Positions 51,614-59,845 of a stretch of DNA of 64,000 nt are shown one piece after another; position 1 is the first letter of the stretch; each line of letters begins with the position of its first letter. The notes beneath the pieces were generated by a model. That model did no database searches. It was not told the origin of the DNA and saw only the letters and a program-made list of their open reading frames with translations. The position numbers and the translations under genes were made by a program. This stretch comes from Pseudomonas fluorescens (GTDB lineage Bacteria > Pseudomonadota > Gammaproteobacteria > Pseudomonadales > Pseudomonadaceae), in the NCBI RefSeq assembly GCF_902497875.1, contig NZ_CABVHY010000030.1, forward strand, positions 1 through 64,000, given 5' to 3'.

Positions 51614-53701
51614 CTATACCTGATCCGCATCATGGTAGACCTGCGGGAAGCTCAACAGGCCGATCAGGTCTTCGACTTCTCGCAGTGATTTCTGCCGGGC
51701 TTTCCATTCCGGCGTCAGGATGAATTCCTTGGGCAAGCTGGAAAGGTCCTGCTCCAGAACGAAGGCAAAAACCTGCAGCTTTGCATCTTTGACGGCGCAG
51801 ATGACCTTCCAGAAACGCGAGGGAATCTGTACTCGCTCGGTGCCAGGGAAAACTTCATCGTCACCCGACAATACCGGGCCGGAAAAAATGCAAAAACGCT
51901 CCAGGTCCGCCTGGGCGCCAATGAAGTTTTCCAGCTGTCCCCAGATGCCTTTTTTGCCGGAGCGGTTGAAGTTTCCGAGCTGAGGCGAGCAGTTGGTCAC
52001 ATGAAAGGTATCGCCATTGGCGCGTTGGATCTGGGCGAAGGAGCTTCCCCAACAGACGTCTTCCCGACGAACAATGTGGCCCTTGTCGAACGCGCCGTTG
52101 TCTTTGCTGTAGAACCGATCGGGTATCTGGAAGCGCTCTTCCACGCGGGGGTCCAGAAACCACTTCTCCGAGTCACCCTCGCGCAGGCCGGTCAGTTCAT
52201 CTCGGGTGTACTTGTGCCCCGGCTCCGGCCGCCTGGCGCTGTTTTGGCCATCGACATTACAGGCGGTGAACAGCGCGAGCCGGCGGTGTCGATGGAGAAC
52301 AAGGCTGAAGTGCTCATACGGGATGACTGTTTCGCCGGTTTTACTTGGCGCGATTTGCTCGGGGTCCTTGACGGTAAGGAGTGGAGTTTCGAGGCCGAGG
52401 AACTGCGTATCGAAACCGGTCCGCGTCGAATAATCCCTGTCGACAATCGGTTCCCTCATGGCCTCCTGGAGACCCGCCGCAAAAATTTTGGTGGGTAGTT
52501 GGGTTGGGGGCTGGAGGGGAACGGCGGGAGGTGTCTGGGACGCAGATGTTCCCAGACCTAAATTGGCTGCCAGCCTGGCAAATGGGCCACCCAGCTCGAG
52601 TACCAGGGTGCCGATCTCGATGCGTGAACCTTGGCTGCCAGCGGTGGCTGTCGGGGTGATTTTGGGCGCTGACTCCTGGCCGGTGCGCGCAGCCTGGTAA
52701 GCAGTGGACAGGACATCGCCACCCTCACGAGCCGCTCTGAACTCGGCCAGGTAGCCAAGGTTCTCGGTCGCGGCCTGATCGATGTGAGCACAGATACTGC
52801 TGACGCGAATACCTTCGTTGGCCTCCCACTCCACCAGTGAATCATCGATGCCATCAAGGCTGTCGACAGCCCGACCGTCTCGCAGGAGATAGCGTCCAGC
52901 GCTATCCTTTCGCGGTACTCCAGAGTGATGCAGCGCTACCACCTGAAAACTGTCATTGAGCACGGCCGCCCCACTGGAGCCAGGTGCCGTATCGCTTCGA
53001 TACCAGAGCACATCGGGCAGGCTGTCATTGGTGCAGCGGTTTTCTCGAATAGCCCATTGTCGTGGGGCCCCGCCAGGATGCTGGACAATGGTCAGCCATT
53101 CGCCCTCGATTGCTTTGCCGCTGGTCGGCATCAAGCGGTGGTAACCAAAATTCGATAATACAGCGCCGCCCTTGACGGACTCGGCTTCCACTGCCACCAA
53201 GGCATAATCCAGTTCGACGTTACAGAAGAAATACTGGTCGGGCCGCAAACGAAATTGGTGCGAGGGTTCGGGATCGCCGGCAACACCCAGGCGATAGTTG
53301 AACTCGGCCAACGAGGGCGCGGCTTCTTCGGCACTGCCAAACACGTGTTCATTAGTCAGCAGCAGTCGCGGCGACACCATGAAACCTGTTCCATAGCCTT
53401 GGGTTCGGCCATCGTCGGAGCGAACCAGGATTCTGCAGATCGGCATGCCGGCCAGCAGCGCCCGATCGAAATAGAACTCATCGACCAGATCATTGGCTCC
53501 CAGGATCCGCTCTTGTTCTACCTGGGTCGGCCGGGCGCCACCGGCGGACAAAAACGCCCTCCTGACCCCCAGCCTGTAAGGCGACGCCTGGCGCGCAAGG
53601 CCCGGAGCCGGGATGAGTGGTTGCGCGCTACCATCACCTATGCCAACCAGCGCAGCTCGTTGCGCGCTCAGATCCAGTTGATACTGTCGAACCAGGCTCA
53701 T
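51614..53701 (-). CDS. Trypsin-like protease fused to DNA/RNA non-specific endonuclease
   Basis: A 695-residue two-enzyme protein. The N-terminal 80 residues are of unknown type. A trypsin/V8-like serine protease follows with His119 (LLTNEHVFG), Asp165 (ELDYALVAVE) and Ser243 (APGSSGAAV). After a Pro/Ala linker (about 340-410) comes a DNA/RNA non-specific endonuclease with the D-x-G-H motif DKGHIVRR (539-546) and metal-site Asn in TNCSPQLGNFN (570-579). No signal peptide, so it acts in the cytosol. Start 53701 (SD GGGAGA) is preferred to an in-frame TTG. Such fusions suggest a protease-activated nuclease, possibly in defence or cell death. Confidence 0.85.
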   Translation of the reverse strand: MSLVRQYQLDLSAQRAALVGIGDGSAQPLIPAPGLARQASPYRLGVRRAFLSAGGARPTQVEQERILGANDLVDEFYFDRALLAGMPICRILVRSDDGRTQGYGTGFMVSPRLLLTNEHVFGSAEEAAPSLAEFNYRLGVAGDPEPSHQFRLRPDQYFFCNVELDYALVAVEAESVKGGAVLSNFGYHRLMPTSGKAIEGEWLTIVQHPGGAPRQWAIRENRCTNDSLPDVLWYRSDTAPGSSGAAVLNDSFQVVALHHSGVPRKDSAGRYLLRDGRAVDSLDGIDDSLVEWEANEGIRVSSICAHIDQAATENLGYLAEFRAAREGGDVLSTAYQAARTGQESAPKITPTATAGSQGSRIEIGTLVLELGGPFARLAANLGLGTSASQTPPAVPLQPPTQLPTKIFAAGLQEAMREPIVDRDYSTRTGFDTQFLGLETPLLTVKDPEQIAPSKTGETVIPYEHFSLVLHRHRRLALFTACNVDGQNSARRPEPGHKYTRDELTGLREGDSEKWFLDPRVEERFQIPDRFYSKDNGAFDKGHIVRREDVCWGSSFAQIQRANGDTFHVTNCSPQLGNFNRSGKKGIWGQLENFIGAQADLERFCIFSGPVLSGDDEVFPGTERVQIPSRFWKVICAVKDAKLQVFAFVLEQDLSSLPKEFILTPEWKARQKSLREVEDLIGLLSFPQVYHDADQV

Positions 53702-53749
53702 CTCGATTCTCCCTTGCACAAGGCAGTCACGCGGAACAATGCGTTTTCA

Positions 53750-53785
53750 GACTCAGGTTTCCAGGCTCAGGTTTCCAGACTGAGG
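53750..53785. repeat. 14-bp tandem repeats upstream of protease-nuclease gene
   Basis: GACTCAGGTTTCCA, GGCTCAGGTTTCCA and a half copy GACTGAGG in tandem, 49-84 bp upstream of the protease-nuclease start. Iterons of this size near a promoter often bind a regulator. The remainder of the gap 53702-54037 (336 bp) shows no gene. Confidence 0.55.
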
Positions 53786-54037
53786 GTAGACCAAGAAAGG
53801 TTGCTCAGCCGCCAGCGCCCCTTGGCCTGGGTGACCGCGCCCTGACATCATGAACGCTTCCAACCGCCTGTCGGCCAGCGCGAATGAGCGCTTGATACCT
53901 TCGCCACCGGGGCGATCCTGTGTATTACAGCAGGCCCATCAGTGGGACCCGGAGCACCTCCAACGCTGGCTCTGCCACCCAGTACCGGGCGCCACAGGCC
54001 AGATCGCACGCACTGGACACGCATCTGGAGACAGGAC

Positions 54038-54796
54038 ATGAAAATCGTCGTTATCGGTGGCACTGGCCTGATCGGCGGCCAACTGTGCAAGAACCTGCGA
54101 GATCTGGGGCATGACGCCGTAGCCGGGGCGCCGAGTACCGGCATCAACACCCTCACCGGCGAAGGACTGCCGCAAGCGTTACAAGTCGCCGACGTGGTCG
54201 TCGACGTGGCGAACTCGCCATCATTCGAGGACGCCGAAGTTCTGCACTTCTTCGAAACGTCCGGGCGCACCCTCCTCGCAGCCGAAGCGGCCGCCGGAGT
54301 CAGGCACCATGTCGCCCTATCGGTGGTGGGCACCGAGCGGATGCTCGAAAGCGGTTACTTTCGGGCGAAAATGGCTCAGGAAAAAATCATCAAGGACTCC
54401 GGCATTCCCTACACCATCCTGCGCGCTACGCAGTTCTTCGAGTTCATGGGCGCCATTGCTCAATCTGGCATCCAGCAAGGCAATTCGATCCATTTGACCT
54501 CCGCCACTTTGCAACCGATTGCCGCCTTCGACGTCGCTGAAGCACTGACGAAAATTGCAGTGCAAGCACCGATCAATAAAACCGTGGAAGTTGCCGGGCC
54601 CGAACGAAAACCACTGGTGGAGTTCGTGAAGATGTTCCTGCAACACACCAACGATCCGCGCCAAGCCGTCCCGGACAACACGGCCACTTACTTCGGCGCG
54701 CCGATCAATGATCAATCGCTGACACCGGGGAGTAACCCCATCATCGGACCGACCCGCTTCAAAACCTGGCTCAAGAGCAACCCGCCCCAAGCCTGA
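54038..54796 (+). CDS. NmrA-like NAD(P)-binding SDR protein
   Basis: A 252-residue atypical SDR with the loop VIGGTGLIGGQLC at the N-terminus and helix-strand pattern of NmrA/TMR-type proteins; AEKIIKDSG-like segment (AQEKIIKDSGIPYTILRAT) near residue 110 is characteristic. These proteins lack the catalytic Tyr-Lys pair and often sense or bind NAD(P). Start 54038 has SD GGAGACAGGAC. Convergent with the NADH-dehydrogenase-like gene, sharing a bidirectional terminator. Confidence 0.88.
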   Translation: MKIVVIGGTGLIGGQLCKNLRDLGHDAVAGAPSTGINTLTGEGLPQALQVADVVVDVANSPSFEDAEVLHFFETSGRTLLAAEAAAGVRHHVALSVVGTERMLESGYFRAKMAQEKIIKDSGIPYTILRATQFFEFMGAIAQSGIQQGNSIHLTSATLQPIAAFDVAEALTKIAVQAPINKTVEVAGPERKPLVEFVKMFLQHTNDPRQAVPDNTATYFGAPINDQSLTPGSNPIIGPTRFKTWLKSNPPQA

Positions 54797-54888
54797 CCGT
54801 TGCGAACACCGCCCGGACCGCGTGGGCCAGGCGGCTGCGGACAGTCGCTGGCGTTCAGGTGCGCACTGATCAGTAAGACGCGCATAAA

Positions 54889-54918
54889 AAAACCGCCCAG
54901 GATGACCTGGGCGGTTTT
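54889..54918. terminator. Bidirectional rho-independent terminator
   Basis: Perfect 13-bp stem AAAACCGCCCAGG / CCTGGGCGGTTTT with ATGA loop, bounded by A-run and T-run. It lies between the convergent SDR and NADH-dehydrogenase-like genes and can serve both strands. Confidence 0.9.
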
Positions 54919-54965
54919 CTTACCGCAGGCAGCGTGATTCAGATAACGCTGCGAACAATGTCGTC

Positions 54966-56168
54966 TCAAGCGATAGGGATCAGCGGGTCGGCTGCTGCCA
55001 ACGCCGCTTCACGGTTGGCCGCCGGCGGGTAGATCCACTGGGTGTTGATCTGGGTCTTGAGCGACTTGCCTTCTTGCCCGGTCAACTTCACTTGACGATC
55101 CCAACCCTCGGTGTAGACCGCGCCCCAGCTGCCCAGGTCCAGGCAGGTGACGTACTTGGGCTGGCTGTAGGGCGTCGGATCCACGCCCAGCAGATGCGCG
55201 GCAACGTTGTTGCCGGCATGACGGCCCAATACGATGGCGTGCTGGCAAGTCATCAACGCGTAGTTGCCGATGTCATCGGTAGCGGCATAGGCCACATCGC
55301 CGGTGGCATAAATGTCTTGCTGGCCGATGACTTTCAGGTGGGAGTCCACGTGCAGACGACCGTAGGAGTCGCGTTCGCCGGGGATCTGTTCGGTCAGCGA
55401 ACTGGCTCGCACACCGGTGGTCCAGACCACGGTGCTGGCTTCGATGCGTTGGCCGTCAGCCAGGGTTACACCCTTTTCATCGACGCCAGCCACCGTCGAC
55501 TTCAAGCGCCATGTCACGCCCACCTCAGTGCTGGCCTCGACGATCGACTTGCTGATTTCGGCCCCCATGGACGCCCCGATCTTTTCACCGCGATCAACAA
55601 TGATCACTTCGATGTCCGCCTCCTCACCGAGGATGGCCCGCAGACGCGCTGGCATTTCCGTTGCGGTTTCAATCCCGGTGAAGCCGCCACCGGCGACCAC
55701 TACCGTGTTGCGGGCTTTGCTCTGCGGCTGGTTTGCCAGGGACTTGAGGTGGTTTTCCAGGCGTACTGCTTGTTCGATCTGGTCCACATCGAAGGCGTAC
55801 TCGGTCACACCGGGGGTGCTGGACTGTGCGAGGCGACTGCCAGTGGCCAGAACCAGCTTGTCGTAGCTGCACACTTGTCGGGTGCCGGACGCATCGACAT
55901 AGCCAACCTGCTTTTGCTGCACATCGATGGTCTCTGCCGCGCCCTTGATGAAGTTGACGCCTACCGCATCGAACAACTCGCCGATCGGCGCGGCCAGTTG
56001 GTGAGCATTCGGCTCGTAAAAGCGCGGACGGACACGCAGCTCGGCTTGCGGCGCCAGTACGGTCACTTCAACGTCGGAGTGACCATGGATGTCGAACAGA
56101 CGCGTGGCGCTCAACGCCGTCCACATGCCACCAAAACCCGCGCCGATTACCAGGATTTGCTGTTTCAT
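54966..56168 (-). CDS. Type II NADH dehydrogenase-like FAD oxidoreductase
   Basis: A 400-residue pyridine nucleotide-disulphide-oxidoreductase-like flavoprotein. FAD loop VIGAGFGGMWTALSA at the N-terminus, NAD loop VVAGGGFTGIETATEMP near residue 160, and the second FAD motif YATGDVAYA near residue 295. It matches NDH-2 type enzymes that pass electrons from NADH to quinone. No cysteine pair for disulfide chemistry. Divergent from the Rrf2 regulator; a candidate site for that regulator lies 126 bp upstream (56294-56308). Confidence 0.9.
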   Translation of the reverse strand: MKQQILVIGAGFGGMWTALSATRLFDIHGHSDVEVTVLAPQAELRVRPRFYEPNAHQLAAPIGELFDAVGVNFIKGAAETIDVQQKQVGYVDASGTRQVCSYDKLVLATGSRLAQSSTPGVTEYAFDVDQIEQAVRLENHLKSLANQPQSKARNTVVVAGGGFTGIETATEMPARLRAILGEEADIEVIIVDRGEKIGASMGAEISKSIVEASTEVGVTWRLKSTVAGVDEKGVTLADGQRIEASTVVWTTGVRASSLTEQIPGERDSYGRLHVDSHLKVIGQQDIYATGDVAYAATDDIGNYALMTCQHAIVLGRHAGNNVAAHLLGVDPTPYSQPKYVTCLDLGSWGAVYTEGWDRQVKLTGQEGKSLKTQINTQWIYPPAANREAALAAADPLIPIA

Positions 56169-56288
56169 TGTTTAACTCCAGGTGGAAAACCAAGTGATGA
56201 ATTCGTTTAAAGATTCACGCTCATCGGTAGCAGGGCATGAAGTCGGCGTGCAGCGTTCTTGAAGAGTGCATATCGTTGCTGAGCGAAC

Positions 56289-56313
56289 AACTACGACTAT
56301 ATTTGTCGTAGTT
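56289..56313. promoter_or_regulatory. Inverted repeat in NDH-2-like promoter region
   Basis: Perfect repeat AACTACGAC-N7-GTCGTAGTT. It contains CGACTA-N3-TTGTCG (56294-56308), a near match to the IscR type-1 motif YGACTR-N3-YAGTCR. Probably an Rrf2 operator for the NDH-2-like gene. The 338-bp gap 56169-56506 holds no gene. Confidence 0.6.
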
Positions 56314-56482
56314 AATCGTCACAAGTCGATTTTGCTGATCATTACTATCGAATTTTTTGATAGGTATCACATAGCGCTCTATACCGGTCATTTACCGCTA
56401 TATATGTCCTTTCTAAAAACAGAGAGGAAAGACACAAAGGCCGAGACTCGTTGCCACCCTCTCCTTTCGCCGCTACAATTTG

Positions 56483-56497
56483 CGACTAATCTAGTCG
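56483..56497. promoter_or_regulatory. IscR-type-1-like operator before Rrf2 gene
   Basis: CGACTA-ATC-TAGTCG, a perfect palindrome matching the known IscR type-1 consensus, 9 bp upstream of the Rrf2 start codon and overlapping its SD. Suggests autoregulation. Confidence 0.65.
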
Positions 56498-56506
56498 GAG
56501 ATTCTT

Positions 56507-57076
56507 ATGTCTCTTTACAGCGCAGGCGTTGAGTACGGCATCCATTGCCTGCTGTTTTTGGTGGGGGATGGCGGCGAGAGCCGTGAGGCGAGCGTGCGCG
56601 ACCTCGCGGAACTGCAGGGCGTGCCCCAGGACTACCTGGCGAAGATTTTCACCAAGCTGGCCAAGTCAAAACTGGTGGTGGCCACCGAAGGGGTTCGCGG
56701 CGGGTTCAAGCTGGCACGGCCTTGCGACGAAATCAGTCTTCTGGATATCGTCAACGCTATCGACGGCCGCAAGCTAATCTTCGATTGCCGGGAAATCCGC
56801 GGCCGTTGCGCCGTGTTCGAAGGCTCTCCGCCCGCCTGGGCGCTGGACGGTTATTGCGCGGTTCATGGGGCCATGTTGACGGCGCAGAAACGCATGGAAG
56901 AAGCCCTCGCCCAACAGACCATTCTGGACATCGCCAGAAAGTTCGGACGAAAAGCCCCCGCGGAGTTCGCCAGCCAGGTGAACACCTGGATAATCGATCG
57001 GCGCGAAAAGAAAGGCAGTGCCAGTGCGCAGGCGGGTGATGAGAAGAACATCCCGGTGACCGATATTTCCGGTTGA
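56507..57076 (+). CDS. Rrf2/IscR-family transcriptional regulator
   Basis: A 189-residue Rrf2 protein with winged HTH (residues of about 1-80: AELQGVPQDYLAKIFTKLAK, then EGVRGGFKLARP). Candidate Fe-S ligands Cys94, Cys101, Cys117 and His120 are spaced C-x6-C-x15-C-x2-H; the final C-x2-H matches IscR (C-x5-C-x5-C-x2-H) but the middle gap is longer. It is divergent from the NDH-2-like gene and has an IscR-like palindrome just before its start. Probably an iron-sulfur or redox/NO sensor; cofactor not proven. Confidence 0.92.
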   Translation: MSLYSAGVEYGIHCLLFLVGDGGESREASVRDLAELQGVPQDYLAKIFTKLAKSKLVVATEGVRGGFKLARPCDEISLLDIVNAIDGRKLIFDCREIRGRCAVFEGSPPAWALDGYCAVHGAMLTAQKRMEEALAQQTILDIARKFGRKAPAEFASQVNTWIIDRREKKGSASAQAGDEKNIPVTDISG

Positions 57077-57139
57077 GTGAGCCTGTGCTTTCCCCGTTTG
57101 CAAGTAGTGCGTCCCACACTTCCTTTGAGGAGCTGAAAG

Positions 57140-57820
57140 ATGTCGCTGACTCTTTATTACCACCCGCTGGCGTCGTACTGCCACAAAGTGCTCATCGCGC
57201 TCTACGAAAACCAAATCGAATTCGAAAGAAGGATCATCGATCTCGCGGACGCTGCAGACAGAGCGGAGCTTCAAGCACTATGGCCGATCGGCAAATTCCC
57301 GGTGATCCGTGACCCTGCTCACCAGCGCACCCTGCCGGAAGCGACTGTCATCATCGAGTACCTGGATCGACTTTATCCAGGTGAACATCAGCTGATTCCA
57401 GGCGATTGGGATACCGCGTTGGAGGTACGTCTATGGGACCGTTTTTTCGACATTTACATCCATCAGCCAATGCAACAGATTGTCGGCGATCGCCTACGCG
57501 GAACCAACGGCGATTTGACCAGAGAACGATCCATGCTGGAGACGGCGTACGCCATGCTCGATCGCCAGATGGCGTCCAGAACCTGGGTGGCCAGCCCGGA
57601 CTTCAGCCTGGCCGATTGCGCTGCTGCCCCGGCGCTTTTCTATGCCAGCACGCTGCAGCCGTTTCCCGACGACTTCCGCCACTTGCGAGCCTATTTCGAC
57701 AGGTTGACCCAGCGACCATCAGTTCAGCGGGTCATCGACGAAGCCAGGCCCTACTTTTCTCTCTACCCGTTTGCGCAGGACATCCCGGAACGGTTTCGCC
57801 AGGCGTCGGACATCACGTGA
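57140..57820 (+). CDS. Glutathione S-transferase family protein
   Basis: A 226-residue GST. The N-terminal thioredoxin-like domain reads LTLYYHPLASYCHKVLIALY with the Ser/Cys glutathione-activating site in SYCHK; the cis-Pro region is IGKFPVIRD, and the C-terminal helical domain has SLADCAAAPALFYA. It conjugates glutathione to electrophiles or acts as a reductase. 63 bp after the Rrf2 gene, possibly cotranscribed with it. Confidence 0.92.
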   Translation: MSLTLYYHPLASYCHKVLIALYENQIEFERRIIDLADAADRAELQALWPIGKFPVIRDPAHQRTLPEATVIIEYLDRLYPGEHQLIPGDWDTALEVRLWDRFFDIYIHQPMQQIVGDRLRGTNGDLTRERSMLETAYAMLDRQMASRTWVASPDFSLADCAAAPALFYASTLQPFPDDFRHLRAYFDRLTQRPSVQRVIDEARPYFSLYPFAQDIPERFRQASDIT

Positions 57821-57860
57821 CGGACTCCGGGGAGCCCCCCCACATGGATTGCGCTGAACC

Positions 57861-57973
57861 TGTGGGAGCGGGCTTGCTCGCGATGGACTCAAGGGCGGCG
57901 CGTTTATTCAGACAATACGCGTTACCGTTAACGTCCATCGCGGGCAATCGAGCGTCGACCGGCTGCTCCTACA
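57861..57973. repeat. REP pair (inverted)
   Basis: TGTGGGAGCGGGCTTGCTCG at one end and GGCTGCTCCTACA at the other, with inner arms GCGATGGAC / GTCCATCGC. Convergent GST and DipZ genes flank it, so it can help terminate or protect their mRNAs. Confidence 0.75.
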
Positions 57974-57998
57974 GTGGGTCGGGGTACATCCGCAAGAA

Positions 57999-59207
57999 TC
58001 AGCCCGCCTTCGCTTCCTCCAGCAGTTGCTGAATGACCTTCTCCTGCTCGGCATAACGGCCTTCACCAAAGTGGCTGTAGCGAACCTGGCCCTTGGCATC
58101 GATAAAGTAATGAGCAGGCCAGTACTGGTTATCGAATGCGCGCCAGATCGCATAGTTATTGTCGATAGCCACCGGGTAACCGATGCCAAGCTGTTTCACC
58201 TGCTTGCGGACGTTATCGATGATCTTCTCGTAAGGGTACTCGGGTGTATGAACGCCGATGACCACCAGCCCATCCTTCTCGTACTTCTTCGCCCAGTCCT
58301 TCACATAAGGCAACGTGTGCTGGCAGTTGATGCAGTCGTAAGTCCAGAAGTCCACCAGCACTACTTTTCCGCGCAATGATTCACTGCTCAGCGGTGCAGA
58401 ATTGAGCCACTCGACCGCACCCGCCAGCGGCGGCATGCTGCCTTTTACTCCCAGTTCCATCAATGACGCCGCGCTGACTTTGCTGACGAAGTAATCGACC
58501 ACCTTGGGGACCTTTTCCAGCAGGCCTTGTTCGACGGCGGTAGAGCCCTGGGAAGAGGTGCCGGCAAGCAGTTTGTTATCGGCGCCGGTGGAGATCACCA
58601 CCGCTGCCAACAATACCGCGCAACCCGCCCCGCGGCGCAGCCAACCGGTGACCGGAATTGAAGGTTTCAAGCGGCTGACCAGCCCGCGCCCGGCGAAGAT
58701 CAGCGTCCCCAGGGACAATGCACTGCCCATGCCATAGGCCAACAGCAACAGGCTGGTTCCTGCGTTGGCGCCTTGCAGCATCGCGCCGCTGAGGATCACC
58801 CCGAGGATCGGCCCGGCACACGGCGCCCAGAGCAGCCCCGTGGCAACGCCCACCAATACCGATGCCAATGGCCCGGACATTTTGCGGCTGGCAGGATCGA
58901 TGCGGTTGCCGAGCAAGACGAAAGGCCGAGCCAGCCAGCCACCGACCCTGGCGGAGATCAGCGACAGGGCGAACAGCACCATGACGATCAGCGCCAGATG
59001 GCGACCGGTGTTGTTGGCCTGGATCACCCATTCGCTGCTCACCACCGCAAGGCTCGATACCAGCGCGAAGGTCAACACCATGCCACTCAAGGTGAGGAAG
59101 ACCGAGGAACGGGAACGGTCCGCCCGGGCGAACAGGAACGGCACGACCGGCAGAATGCAGGGGCTGAGGACAGTCAATATCCCGCCCAGGAATGCAATGA
59201 GTAACAT
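57999..59207 (-). CDS. DipZ-type protein: CcdA-like membrane domain fused to thioredoxin-like domain
   Basis: A 402-residue fusion. The N-terminal 230 residues hold six to eight membrane segments of CcdA/DsbD type (LGGILTVLSPCILPVVPFLF with the first redox Cys, GVATGLLWAPCAGPILGV with the second). The C-terminal 150 residues form a thioredoxin/redoxin domain with the CINC active site (DFWTYDCINCQHTLPYV). It would carry electrons from cytosolic thioredoxin to periplasmic targets. SD AAGGTGAT before the start. Together with DUF2790, it lies divergent from a two-component system whose likely binding sites fill the intergenic region. Confidence 0.92.
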   Translation of the reverse strand: MLLIAFLGGILTVLSPCILPVVPFLFARADRSRSSVFLTLSGMVLTFALVSSLAVVSSEWVIQANNTGRHLALIVMVLFALSLISARVGGWLARPFVLLGNRIDPASRKMSGPLASVLVGVATGLLWAPCAGPILGVILSGAMLQGANAGTSLLLLAYGMGSALSLGTLIFAGRGLVSRLKPSIPVTGWLRRGAGCAVLLAAVVISTGADNKLLAGTSSQGSTAVEQGLLEKVPKVVDYFVSKVSAASLMELGVKGSMPPLAGAVEWLNSAPLSSESLRGKVVLVDFWTYDCINCQHTLPYVKDWAKKYEKDGLVVIGVHTPEYPYEKIIDNVRKQVKQLGIGYPVAIDNNYAIWRAFDNQYWPAHYFIDAKGQVRYSHFGEGRYAEQEKVIQQLLEEAKAG

Positions 59208-59289
59208 GGGATCACCTTCTAAATTTGATCGCGAGACTCGCAGCGCCGCTGCGCAACCTCACTCAAGGGAGGGTTATTTGTGCAGCGGG

Positions 59290-59553
59290 TCAGCCGCCCA
59301 GGTTGCAGGCTTCAGCGAATTTTCTGTAGTCGAGGACGCGTTTCTGGCCCTGTGAATTCAGGTAAGTCAGGTGGGCATCCACCACCTCGCAGGAAGCCCC
59401 ACCCTCATCCACGCTGGAGAGCACCTTTTGGATATCCAGATGAGTGCCATAGGAGTAGTTTTCAGCTTTGAGATCGGCTTCGGCCTGGGCAGAAATCGCC
59501 ACTACGTTGAGCGCAGCGAACAGGCAGGCGGCGTAGACGGGGTTCCAGTTCAT
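59290..59553 (-). CDS. DUF2790 periplasmic small protein
   Basis: An 87-residue secreted protein: signal peptide (PVYAACLFAALNVVAISAQA), then the Pseudomonas DUF2790 pattern with CEVVDAHLTYLNSQG and a second Cys near the end (FAEACNLGG), probably a disulfide. DUF2790 proteins are often controlled by envelope or metal-stress two-component systems; no molecular role is known. It is 82 bp upstream of dipZ on the same strand and divergent from the response regulator. Confidence 0.88.
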   Translation of the reverse strand: MNWNPVYAACLFAALNVVAISAQAEADLKAENYSYGTHLDIQKVLSSVDEGGASCEVVDAHLTYLNSQGQKRVLDYRKFAEACNLGG

Positions 59554-59677
59554 GGTGGTTTTCTCGAGTCTTCAATGGACAATGGACTGAGGCGTTTCGC
59601 ATGGCCTCGATGGAGCCTATTGAATGCCCTTGAGGTATCTCGAATGTGTCGTAAACAACCGTCCATCAAGTCGGCAA

Positions 59678-59777
59678 GTATCAAAATGGCGACTGGATAC
59701 AGTTAGATACATCCAGCCGAAAAAACGTCGAGTTTGTATCCCTGTGTATCCAGCGTGACCTAGATACCGTGCGATAC
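59678..59777. promoter_or_regulatory. Response-regulator site array (GATAC decamer repeats)
   Basis: Three pairs of GATAC (or its complement GTATC) each spaced exactly 10 bp apart: 59696/59706, 59736/59746 and 59763/59773; an extra GTATC is at 59678. Ten-bp direct repeats are the hallmark of OmpR/PhoB-type response regulator binding. The array lies between DUF2790-dipZ and the OmpR-type regulator gene. Confidence 0.7.
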
Positions 59778-59845
59778 AAAGGACACCGGCATGGGCGTTG
59801 CGACTCACTAGAATGCGCAAAGTCCGAATATCAGAGGGTTGTGCG

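Noticed and set aside
55074..56210. 378-codon plus-strand ORF opposite the NDH-2-like gene
   Set aside because: Antisense to a gene with full FAD/NAD motifs; no domain seen in it.
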